Shown one piece after another: positions 34,296 through 41,199 of a stretch of 41,199 nt of DNA. The notes beneath the pieces were generated by a model. That model was not told where the DNA came from. It worked only from the letters and a program-made list of their open reading frames with translations, and did no database searches. Each line of letters begins with the position of its first letter. Positions within the stretch are counted from its first letter, which is position 1. The position numbers and the translations under genes were made by a program. The stretch is from Modestobacter marinus (GTDB lineage Bacteria > Actinomycetota > Actinomycetes > Mycobacteriales > Geodermatophilaceae). The stretch spans positions 1 through 41,199 of the forward strand of contig NZ_JABGCH010000036.1 in assembly GCF_019799945.1 (NCBI RefSeq). The letters run 5' to 3'.

Positions 34296-34872
34296 GGAAG
34301 CCACCCTAGGCACCCTGCGGCATTCCCAGTAGCGGGCGGCCGTGCGACTTGAATGGACACGCCGAGGGTGCGCGGCGTGTTGGGTCCCACCTGAAGAGGT
34401 ACGCGGAAACGTGGCTTGAAGGTCGGCTGCACTGTGCGGATGGGCGCTCGCCACTGACATCGCCGTGTCCTACACACTGGCCAAGGGGAGGTCGTCCGGG
34501 ACGGCTTGTTCGCGCCGGGAAACACGATCAGCAGCGGCTTGTCCTATGGGGGATGGATGGGCCTTCGACCACCACTCGGCGGACGAGTTCAGCCCGACCG
34601 TGCACGGTCAGGCGGGCATTAGCGTGGGACACGGGGACCTCCGGGTCGTCGGTGAGGCGTCAGCACCCACACCTTCGCCCGGAGGTCTCCATGCTGTCTC
34701 AGCTCGACATTCCTCTCCACGAGAACCCTGCGGTCGTGACGGTGTCGTGACGCGCACGGCTCTAGCCTGCGCACGCCGGAGACGAGAGGCAGGGAGGTCG
34801 TCCCTCACTACCTCGTCACGGCAGCACACCGTCGGCCACGGGACCGGGAGCAGCACCGGGGGAGCGCAAGAG
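34296..34872. other. Upstream region between divergent genes, no gene recognised
   Basis: 577 bases between the minus-strand peptidase and the plus-strand chimeric gene. The frame of the latter stays open upstream to 34465, but this part is basic and low-complexity and has no family resemblance, so I treat it as non-coding. Promoters for both directions must lie here; no clear -35/-10 pair was convincing by eye. Confidence 0.45.
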
Positions 34873-35766
34873 ATGACGGTCGAGGAAAGAAGTCCCGCGC
34901 TGCCCCAAGCGCGGCCGGTTCTGATCTGCCTCCTTGGGGACTTCCGGTTGCTCAAGGCCGGAGCTGAAGTCCCGATGCGAGGGGCCGGCAAGACGGCCAT
35001 GCTCCTGACCCTCCTGGCGCTGGGCCGCGAGCACCGCGTCTCCCGCCAGGTCCTGCTGGGGGCGCTGTGGCCCGACAGCGAGGAGTCACGCGGCTCGCAC
35101 GCCCTCAGCAGCATGCTCCACGGGCTCCACGAGACGCTGGGCGACGCGCTGGCCGGGGCCCCGCCCGTGGTCCACCGGTCCGGCGGCCTGGAGCTGCGGC
35201 CCAAGTCCGACGGCGGCTGGGTGTTGTGCGTCGATCCGGGCGTGGCCATCGACGGCCGCGGCTACCCGATCGAGCTGTGCGCTGCCGTGGAGCTCGACCT
35301 GAGCCCGGAGGCGTGCGCATGCGAGCCGCCGCCGGACAAGGTCTGCATCGCCGTCCGGCGGATCACCTCCGACGAGGCGCCGCACGATGCCTGCACGTGC
35401 GACCTTGATGAACCCCGGTTCGACTGCCGCCGAGTCCGCGACCACGTCGTCGTGAAGGCGTTCACCGAGCCGGAGATCTTCGCGCTGGGTGACCGGGTGT
35501 GCCGTCGGACGGTGGACGACAAGACCCCGGTCTGCACCGCCCTGAGCGCCTGCTCCGCGTGCGCCTGCGGGGAGAGCTGGATCCTGCTGGGCTGCGTGAC
35601 CCTCGACAAGGACAATGGCATCGTCGACCCGCCGGACACCAGCGAGCGGCGGTGGGTAAAGCCCATCGCCGCCCTCTGCTCGGGCGTGCTCGACCGGGTC
35701 AACGAGCTGGAGAAGACGGTGGAGGGCCTGAAGCCGTCGGTCGCGCCGAGCCCCACAGGCGCGTAA
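34873..35766 (+). CDS. Chimera: SARP-type winged helix fused to the Cys-rich eCIS protein
   Basis: A 297-aa protein from the ATG at 34873. Residues about 16-100 are a SARP/OmpR-type winged-helix DNA-binding domain (LICLLGDFRLLKAGAEVPMR, MLLTLLALGREHRVSRQVLL, GALWPDSEESRGSHALSSML, HGLHETLGDAL), which normally continues into a BTAD domain. Instead, at GLELR (residue 105) it switches to the Cys-rich protein encoded at 25139, from that protein's residue 61 to its end (GGWVLCVDPGVAIDGRGYPI, DLSPEACACEPPPDKVCIAV, GESWILLGCVTLDK). The frame is intact. The N-terminal GxGVVxGL block of the eCIS family is lost. It sits 9 nt before a DUF4157 toxin gene. It may be a DNA-binding adaptor or a by-product of recombination. 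Confidence 0.75.
   Translation: MTVEERSPALPQARPVLICLLGDFRLLKAGAEVPMRGAGKTAMLLTLLALGREHRVSRQVLLGALWPDSEESRGSHALSSMLHGLHETLGDALAGAPPVVHRSGGLELRPKSDGGWVLCVDPGVAIDGRGYPIELCAAVELDLSPEACACEPPPDKVCIAVRRITSDEAPHDACTCDLDEPRFDCRRVRDHVVVKAFTEPEIFALGDRVCRRTVDDKTPVCTALSACSACACGESWILLGCVTLDKDNGIVDPPDTSERRWVKPIAALCSGVLDRVNELEKTVEGLKPSVAPSPTGA
35185..35766 (+). repeat. Duplicated block, copy 2
   Basis: Starts with GGCCTGGAGCTGCGG at the SARP fusion point and runs to the end of the chimeric gene. Slight length differences lie near the C-terminus, where the coiled-coil tail is shorter than in copy 1. Confidence 0.85.
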
Positions 35767-35775
35767 CCCCACCTG

Positions 35776-38700
35776 ATGGCCACGCCTCAGCCGACCACGA
35801 CTCGCCGGTCCGGGTCGGCTCCCAGGCAGGCCGCGTCCGCCCCGGTCCCGGCGACCCGCGCGTCGATGACGCCTGCCCAGATGCAGCAGCGTTTCGGCAA
35901 CCGAGGCGTCTCGATCCTCCTGCGGAAGGCCACGGCTTATCCCGAGGGCGATGCGGGCCGTGCGAACCCGGACGCCGAGTCCGTCGGGTCGCTCCCGGCT
36001 GAAGGCGAGGCGCTCGCCCCTCCTCAGACGGCCCGGATGGAGAGGGCCTTCGACCACGACTTCGGCGACGTTCGAATCCACACGGACAGCGCCTCGGCAG
36101 GAGCTGCGGAGCAGCTGCAGGCTCACGCCTTCACCATCGGCTCCGACATCTACTTCGGCCGAGGGGAGTTCAGGCCGGGCACAGCCGAGGGTGACCGCCT
36201 GCTCGCGCACGAGCTCAGCCACGTGGTGCAGCACGACGAGGGGCGGCTCGACGGCCCGGGCGTCTCACGGCCGACGGATCCGAGCGAGCGCGAGGCCGAC
36301 CAGGGGATCCCCGCGGCCGAGCCGGCGATCGACACGGCGGCAGAGCACGCAGTGGTGGTCGAGCCCGGCCCCGAACCCGGCGGGGCGACCGCACCGACTA
36401 ACACGATCCACCGCTCGGCGACGACGGCGCTGCAGCAGGACGTGCCCAGCTCGGAGTACCCGACACCCGAAAGTGCCGTGCCGCAGCCGGCGGCGGCGCC
36501 GGCTGGTGCGGAGGACGACGCGCCGATCCGGCCCGCGACCACGACTGCGGCACCGGAGCCGGCTGCGGCCACCGCTGCGGCGCCGGCACCCTCCCGAGCA
36601 CCGGCGCTCACCGCCGCGACAGGTCCAGCCACCGCGTCCCCCCGCGGGCCGTCGCCCGCCGCTGCCGTCCGGTCACCGGCCTCTGCGGGGCGGACCGGCG
36701 CCCAGGTGGACAGCGCTGGTGCCGCCCTAGCGGTTCCCGCCCTCGACGTCCAGGGCGGCGCGCCCGGTGGCGCACTCGCGGAAACGCCCGCAGTGGCGTC
36801 GGCGACGCCGGACCTGGTGGACGCCACCGAGTGGGCCGCGCGAGCGCGGGCCACCGAGTGGGCCGCGCGAGCGCGGGAGGAGGGGGTGCGTGCGGGCGCC
36901 GGCCTTCGCGCCACGGCCGCGGAGACGCTCGCCCGCATCGAGGCCGCTGCGCTCACGGCCGTGGCCGAGGTCCACATCCGCTTCGCCGACGCCCGGGGCC
37001 GGCTCGAGGTCGCCGCAGCCGACGCGCGCCAGGTCATCGCGACCGCCGAGCAAAGCGGCGCCGCGAGGGTCGAGGCAGGCGTCGGCGCGGCGGAGGCAGG
37101 CCTCGAGGCCTACTTCGCCCAACGCAGCGCTCAGGCGGCCGAGACGGTCGGTGGTGCCCGGGGACGGTATGCCGCCGTGGTCGAGACCGAGGCCACCCGC
37201 GTGGTCGACGAGTCGGCGGTGCGCGCCGAACGGGCCAAGGCCCTGGGCGAGCAGTCCGGCCGCAGCGACGAACCGGAGCTGAGCGAGGGTCTGGTCGACA
37301 TCGCCCGGCAGGTTGCCGAGGGTGTGGCCGAGCAGTGCATCCAGACGGGCGCCGACGCCGCGGTCGAGGTCCGCAACGCAGGTGCCGCCCGTGACGACGG
37401 TTTCGACGGCTACGCCGAGGACTACTTCGCGACCCTTGCCGACGCCCGCCAGAAAACCCTCGCTGCGCTGGCCACCATCCGCGACGACGCCCTCGAAGGA
37501 CTGTCGGCTCAGGCCGAGCGGCTCTCCGACGAGGTCGGCGCGCAGCTCACCGTGGCCATGAGCGGTCTCGACGGCCAGGAGGAGAACCTGGTCGGCTGGA
37601 TCACCGAGGAGGGCGGGACGGAGAGCGCCTCGACGTCGGACAAGGCAGAGGCGTGGGCCGACTTCCTCGGTCAGGCTTTCTATCAGCTCGCCGAGTCCTA
37701 CGACCTGGCCGGCGCGGACGTGGATGCCGCCCTCGCCGACCCGGGCGAGGACCTTGATCCGGCCGCCGTCGAGCAGGTCCGCCGGACCGTGGGTGCGGAG
37801 CTGGCTTCACTGTGGGTGCAGTACGCCGCTCCGTTGCTGGCCGAGGAGATGCGCCTGACCGGCTTGCTGGACTGGCAGGGCGGTGAGCTGGAGACGGGCC
37901 TCGCCGCGGCGGTGCGGAGCGCCACCGGCGAGCTGGAGGGAGCGGCCGCGCAGGCTGTCGACGGCCTGGCGGACCTGGGCGCGCGGTCTGCCGACTTCGC
38001 CGGACAGTGTGCCGAGCAGGCCGTACGGGTTGCGCAGGAGGGCACTGCGGCGGCCCACAGCGAGGTGGGCCGGGCCGAAGCGGAATTCCGCTCGGGTCTC
38101 GACGGCGAACTCGAGGACGCCACGTCGACGCTCCGCGATGCCGTCGACGAGCAGCTGTCCTGGGAGGACGAGCAGATCGGTAAGGCCGCCCAGGAAATTG
38201 CCCGGGGCCAGGCCCGGGCCGCCGTCGAGTACGAGACCACCAAAGTGGAAGCCGAGGCCCGCAACGAGCAGACCTCGGAGCCCACCATCTCGCGCAGTTG
38301 GCTCGGCGACTTGTGGGACGTGTTCAGCAACTGGGCCCAGAGCGTGTTGGAGTGGTTCCAGGAAAAGCTCGGGCGGATCTGGGGCTCCATCATCGGCGGC
38401 ATTCTCGCCGCCTTGATCTACGTCGTCGGCGTGGTGGTCGCCGCGGTCGCCTGGGTGCTGGCCCAGGTCGTCAACCTGGTGTGGGGCTTCCTCTGGGGCG
38501 AGACGGCGATCCCGGGCGCCGGCGGCGGCGTGGTCGCCTTCATCGGGGACCTGATCGCCGGAATCCTGATCTACGGGGACGTCCGCGACATCATCAAATA
38601 CGGGTTGATCCGCCCATTGCAGGGCGAGGGACCCTGGTGGTTCAACCTGACGATGGTCGTGATTGCCGCCATCGGCCTCATTCCGGTGTTCGGCGACATA

Positions 38701-40419
38701 TTCAAGGCGGTGAAGGCCAGGAAGCTGCTCAAGGCAGGGTTGAAGGAGATCGCCGAACGCCTGGTCAAGGAGCTCGGTCGGGAGCTGGCCGACAAGCTGA
38801 TGAAGGAGGTCGGCGAGGAGGCGGCCGAGGAGCTGCTGGAGAAGCTCGGCAAGGAAGCCCTGCAGAAAGCGGCCGCCGACCTCTCGGGCTCAGCGATCAA
38901 GGAGATCATCGAGAAGCTGGGCGAACGCGCGGTCAAGAAGCTCCTGGAGGAGCTGGGCGGCGCCGCCGTCGAGCGGGTCGGCAAGGAGCTCTCCCAGGAT
39001 GCCGTCGAGAAGCTGCTGCGCACGGTGGGCGGGAACACGGTCCACGAGCTCTCCGAGAAGCTGGGCAAGGACGCGGTTGAGAAGCTGCTCACCGGCCTGC
39101 GGGGCGTCACGGTCAAGGAATACCTGGACCTGCTCGGGGACTCGGTGCTCAAGAGGCTCGCCGGGGATCTGGACGGCTACGCAGTCAAGGAGTTGGTCGA
39201 CGAGCTGGGCGGCGACGTCATCAAGAGGCTCGCAGCAACCCTGGACGGATCCGCGGTCAAGAGCCTCCTCGACGAGCTGGGCGGCGAGGCGCTGAAGAGG
39301 CTCGGCGCGAAGCTGGACGGCACCGTGGTCAAGCAGCTCGTGGGCGACCTCGGTGCCGCCGAAGTCAAGCGTCTCCTCCAGGTGCTGGGCGACGACGCCT
39401 TCACCAAGCTGGCCGGCGAGGTCGGCGGTGCGGTCATCAAGGAGCTGGAGCGGGATCTGGGCTCTGCGGTTCTGACGAAGCTGTCCGCCGACCTGACCGG
39501 CACGGCGATCAAGCAGCTCGCCGACGACCTCGGCGCCGAGGTCGTCAAGAAGCTGTCCGCCGACCTCTCCGGCACCGCCGTCAAGCAGCTCGCCGATGAC
39601 CTGGGCAAGGATCTGCTCCAGCGACTCGTTGCCGACCTCTCCGGTGGGGTGATCAAGCAGCTCGGCGACGAGCTCGGCACCGACGTGCTCAAGAAGCTGG
39701 CCGGCGACCTCTCCGGGACAGCCATCAAGGAGTACTTCGACGCCCTCGGCGGCCCGCTGCTGAAAGAGCTCGGCGAGAGCATGGACGGACAGGCCATCAA
39801 GGCCCTCGTGGACGAGCTGGGTGCCCAGACCGTCAAGGACCTGGGCGGCAAGGCGATCAAGGAGATCGGCACTCACCTCGGCCCGGCGGAGATCAAGCAG
39901 TGGGTCGCCGACCTCGGCGTGGCGCGGCTCAAGGTGGTCGCCGAGAAGTACGGCGGCGACGCCATGAAGCACTACGGCAGCGCCTGGATGAAGGCCTACC
40001 AGGGCATCACCGCCCAGACCTTCCAGCACGTGGTGGTGGGCGACGGCATCGCAGGGGCGGTGAAGGGCTGCCACGACACCGCCAACTTCGTGGCCCGGCA
40101 CGTCACCTCGGTCGGTGCGGAGAGGGTGCACATCGTCAGTCAGACGGTGGCGGGAGCCATTACGCGCTTTAGGTACTCGACCATCAACGCGGTGAGCGGA
40201 CTGCCCAACCAGGGGATCAAGCTCAAGACCACGATGCAGGACCTAGCGGCCAACTGGGGGACCATCTCCGACGAACTGACAAAGGCTCTGGACCAGCTCA
40301 TCCGGAACAAGGCCTTCCCCTCCGCCCCGGGCCCGGGACCAGCGATTCATGGCGTGCAGGGCGCCACGTGGAACTGGTTCTTCCGCAACGGCATGATCGA
40401 CAGCATCTTCCCAATCTAG
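35776..40419 (+). CDS. 1547-aa DUF4157 eCIS toxin with repeat region and EndoU-like tip
   Basis: The motif MQQRFGNRGVSILLRK lies at residues 36-51. A DUF4157 domain follows (residues about 81-156: FDHDFGDVRIHTDSASAGAA, AHAFTIGSDIYFGRGEFRPG, LLAHELSHVVQH with HExxH at 145-149), the hallmark of eCIS-associated toxins. Residues 160-350 are low-complexity with a duplicated 9-mer; residues 350-850 are helical Ala/Glu-rich. A hydrophobic region (about 870-975) ends in IGLIPVFGDIFKAVKARK, typical of pre-toxin segments. Residues about 993-1395 are 12-residue repeats. The tip (about 1410-1547) has KGCHDTANFVARHV, RVHIVSQTVAGAITRFRYST and a final WNWFFRNGMIDSIFPI, resembling EndoU-type CdiA toxin tips. 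An immunity-like gene follows. Confidence 0.8.
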   Translation: MATPQPTTTRRSGSAPRQAASAPVPATRASMTPAQMQQRFGNRGVSILLRKATAYPEGDAGRANPDAESVGSLPAEGEALAPPQTARMERAFDHDFGDVRIHTDSASAGAAEQLQAHAFTIGSDIYFGRGEFRPGTAEGDRLLAHELSHVVQHDEGRLDGPGVSRPTDPSEREADQGIPAAEPAIDTAAEHAVVVEPGPEPGGATAPTNTIHRSATTALQQDVPSSEYPTPESAVPQPAAAPAGAEDDAPIRPATTTAAPEPAAATAAAPAPSRAPALTAATGPATASPRGPSPAAAVRSPASAGRTGAQVDSAGAALAVPALDVQGGAPGGALAETPAVASATPDLVDATEWAARARATEWAARAREEGVRAGAGLRATAAETLARIEAAALTAVAEVHIRFADARGRLEVAAADARQVIATAEQSGAARVEAGVGAAEAGLEAYFAQRSAQAAETVGGARGRYAAVVETEATRVVDESAVRAERAKALGEQSGRSDEPELSEGLVDIARQVAEGVAEQCIQTGADAAVEVRNAGAARDDGFDGYAEDYFATLADARQKTLAALATIRDDALEGLSAQAERLSDEVGAQLTVAMSGLDGQEENLVGWITEEGGTESASTSDKAEAWADFLGQAFYQLAESYDLAGADVDAALADPGEDLDPAAVEQVRRTVGAELASLWVQYAAPLLAEEMRLTGLLDWQGGELETGLAAAVRSATGELEGAAAQAVDGLADLGARSADFAGQCAEQAVRVAQEGTAAAHSEVGRAEAEFRSGLDGELEDATSTLRDAVDEQLSWEDEQIGKAAQEIARGQARAAVEYETTKVEAEARNEQTSEPTISRSWLGDLWDVFSNWAQSVLEWFQEKLGRIWGSIIGGILAALIYVVGVVVAAVAWVLAQVVNLVWGFLWGETAIPGAGGGVVAFIGDLIAGILIYGDVRDIIKYGLIRPLQGEGPWWFNLTMVVIAAIGLIPVFGDIFKAVKARKLLKAGLKEIAERLVKELGRELADKLMKEVGEEAAEELLEKLGKEALQKAAADLSGSAIKEIIEKLGERAVKKLLEELGGAAVERVGKELSQDAVEKLLRTVGGNTVHELSEKLGKDAVEKLLTGLRGVTVKEYLDLLGDSVLKRLAGDLDGYAVKELVDELGGDVIKRLAATLDGSAVKSLLDELGGEALKRLGAKLDGTVVKQLVGDLGAAEVKRLLQVLGDDAFTKLAGEVGGAVIKELERDLGSAVLTKLSADLTGTAIKQLADDLGAEVVKKLSADLSGTAVKQLADDLGKDLLQRLVADLSGGVIKQLGDELGTDVLKKLAGDLSGTAIKEYFDALGGPLLKELGESMDGQAIKALVDELGAQTVKDLGGKAIKEIGTHLGPAEIKQWVADLGVARLKVVAEKYGGDAMKHYGSAWMKAYQGITAQTFQHVVVGDGIAGAVKGCHDTANFVARHVTSVGAERVHIVSQTVAGAITRFRYSTINAVSGLPNQGIKLKTTMQDLAANWGTISDELTKALDQLIRNKAFPSAPGPGPAIHGVQGATWNWFFRNGMIDSIFPI
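36823..36876 (+). repeat. Two perfect 27-bp tandem repeats inside the DUF4157 toxin gene
   Basis: Units 36823-36849 and 36850-36876 are identical and in frame, coding ATEWAARARATEWAARAR. They lie at the border between the disordered linker and the helical region. The unit length equals that of the repeat in the other cargo gene. Confidence 0.9.
38752..39960 (+). repeat. Dodecapeptide repeat array coding region
   Basis: About 400 residues built from 12-residue units of the type L(S/G)GxxVKxLxxD, pairing into 24-residue (72-bp) units such as LADDLGAEVVKKLSADLSGT then AVKQ. The best preserved copies lie at about 39480-39780; those before 39100 are more diverged. Each unit looks like one amphipathic helix plus a turn at the Gly. 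Confidence 0.85.
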
Positions 40420-40423
40420 GTGG
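40418..40423 (+). promoter_or_regulatory. Ribosome-binding site of the immunity-like gene
   Basis: AGGTGG overlaps the toxin stop codon and lies 5 nt before the ATG at 40429. It favours this ATG over the GTG at 40420, which abuts the toxin stop, and couples immunity to toxin translation. Confidence 0.5.
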
Positions 40424-40428
40424 GTTCC

Positions 40429-40845
40429 ATGACGCAACGGCAGTCCATCGTCACCCTCCGGCCGAGTCCACAGCCCGACCGGATAGTCGAGGTCGCAGAC
40501 GCGGATGCCGACGTGGTCTTCCGAGACTGGCTCGGGACACTCGACTGGCCCCTTCTGGAGCTGCTCGTGGAGTGCACCGCTGTCCAGGTCGGTGCGGGCG
40601 GCGACTTCGCCCACACGATCTACGACGACGACGGCGATGCCGCGGACGACCCGTTCGACGGCGTGCGGATCACCGCGGGATTCCGTGACGATGCCAGCGT
40701 CGTCGTCAGCCGGCCGGACTACGACCGGATCGTCGCCGACGTCTGCGACATCGCCAGGGCACATCCGCCCGAGCCGCTCCCGCAGTGGTGGCCCAAGTTC
40801 CTCGAGAAGTGCCGGTCGATCGCCGATCGCGCGGACCGCGCTTGA
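40429..40845 (+). CDS. Probable immunity protein for the EndoU-like toxin tip
   Basis: A 138-aa acidic protein with no signal peptide or membrane helix. It reads TLRPSPQPDRIVEVADADAD early, a hydrophobic core DWPLLELLVECTAVQVGAGG, an acidic middle with DDDGDAADDPFDGVRI and a C-terminus PQWWPKFLEKCRSIADRADR. No family is recognised. Evidence for an immunity role is position (9 nt after the toxin stop), size and acidity, as is usual for cognate inhibitors of polymorphic toxin tips. If right, the tip is harmful to the producer's own cytoplasm. A housekeeping or unrelated hypothetical protein cannot be excluded. Confidence 0.6.
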   Translation: MTQRQSIVTLRPSPQPDRIVEVADADADVVFRDWLGTLDWPLLELLVECTAVQVGAGGDFAHTIYDDDGDAADDPFDGVRITAGFRDDASVVVSRPDYDRIVADVCDIARAHPPEPLPQWWPKFLEKCRSIADRADRA

Positions 40846-40878
40846 GCCCATTGGGTCCAGCGTCCCGGAGCATCAGGC

Positions 40879-40977
40879 TTACGCGTCGGGCGTCTTGCCA
40901 TCCAGCTCGACGAGTGCGCTCAGGTTGATGTCGTCCGGGACTGGCCCCGGTTCGGTTGACTCCTTGACCTGCCCCAT
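40879..40977 (-). CDS. Possible 32-codon ORF
   Basis: On the minus strand the ATG (complement of 40975-40977) opens MGQVKESTEPGPVPDDINLS, continuing ALVELDGKTPDA to a TAA. The sequence looks protein-like and acidic rather than shadow-like, and no gene overlaps it. It could be a small peptide gene or the start of a gene broken by later insertions. No family is recognised. Confidence 0.25.
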   Translation of the reverse strand: MGQVKESTEPGPVPDDINLSALVELDGKTPDA

Positions 40978-41033
40978 GGGTCGGTTACCTCGAGAGCTTT
41001 GAGGGTTCGGGCTTTCCAGTGAAGGTTCGTGCC

Positions 41034-41169
41034 GTGCCGAGACCGTATCCATCCGAGTTTCGTGCCCGCGCTGTTGCCCTGGTGCGCGCCGGTCGTCCGA
41101 TCAGCCAAGTCGCGGTTGAGCTCGGCATCACCCGAGTTCCGCAGTTGATGGGCACACGAGGCGGGTAGC
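41034..41169 (+). pseudogene. IS3-family OrfA transposase fragment at the window edge
   Basis: From a GTG at 41034 the frame reads PRPYPSEFRARAVALVRAGR followed by PISQVAVELGI, the helix-turn-helix start of an IS3-type OrfA, and then stops at 41167-41169 after TRVPQLMGTRGG. After GITR the conserved LRxW segment is disrupted; a plausible continuation occurs in another frame. The gene is therefore probably frameshifted, and its remainder lies beyond the window. Confidence 0.6.
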
Positions 41170-41199
41170 GCGGGAGAAGCTGCTGGTCGGCGGGTCGCG

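Noticed and set aside
34465-34872. Upstream extension of the chimeric gene by 136 codons
   Set aside because: The extension is basic and low-complexity, with no domain; the SARP domain begins shortly after the ATG at 34873, as is usual for that family.
38752-39960. Regular repeats that could be mistaken for a CRISPR array
   Set aside because: The units are in-frame coding repeats of 36/72 bp with no spacers between conserved repeats.

Overview
The window is very GC-rich (roughly 70 percent or more by eye), with dense, translationally coupled genes, GTG starts and an actinomycete-type repertoire (a SARP-type winged helix, IS630 and IS3 fragments). I infer a high-GC Actinomycetota, possibly Pseudonocardiales; the genus is not determined. 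The dominant content is an extracellular-type contractile injection system (eCIS, phage-tail-like particle) with its cargo genes.

Layout. 1-1351: insertion-sequence debris. A 1281-bp IS630-type element with terminal inverted repeats and flanking TA dinucleotides carries a frameshifted transposase. It has cut into 1355-2342, a decayed second copy of a two-gene eCIS module (DUF4255/Pvc16-type cap gene plus a carboxypeptidase-regulatory-like gene). 2410-25945: the structural operon on the + strand, in order: AAA+ ATPase, DUF4255 cap protein, regulatory-like beta protein, coiled-coil protein, sheath, tube 1, tail assembly protein, DUF6760-like small protein, tube 2, proline-rich protein, LysM-type tube/baseplate protein, gp27-like hub, gp5-like spike, PAAR tip, gp25 wedge, two gpJ-like baseplate proteins (the first with a propeller-like insert), a TIGR02242-like tail protein, and two related Cys-containing proteins of unknown function. 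25955-29836: a 1293-aa cargo protein ending in a probable nuclease tip. 29837-30701: a scar with recombinase and SIR2-like remnants. 30702-34295: a cyclic-nucleotide-binding-domain protein, a minus-strand pair (SLOG-like protein and membrane histidine phosphatase), and a minus-strand LysM/M15-type peptidase. 34873-40845: a chimeric SARP/Cys-rich gene, a 1547-aa DUF4157 toxin with an EndoU-like tip, and a probable immunity gene. 40846-41199: a possible tiny ORF and an IS3 OrfA fragment.

How the genes work together: the 2.4-25.9 kb block encodes the sheath, inner tube, spike and baseplate that make the contractile particle, plus the ATPase used in assembly. Three proteins at 26-40 kb (1293 aa, 389 aa and 1547 aa) carry the same short LQR-x-x-GN-x-x-V-x-x-LLR type motif at residues 36-53, which I read as a candidate cargo tag. 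Twice, a Cys-rich protein gene lies exactly 9 nt upstream of such a cargo gene, suggesting an adaptor-cargo pair. One of these pairs has an adaptor whose N-terminus has been replaced by a SARP-type DNA-binding domain. No dedicated tail-fibre or classical tape-measure gene is recognisable; the propeller-like insert in the 1697-aa baseplate protein and the coiled-coil protein are candidates for those roles.
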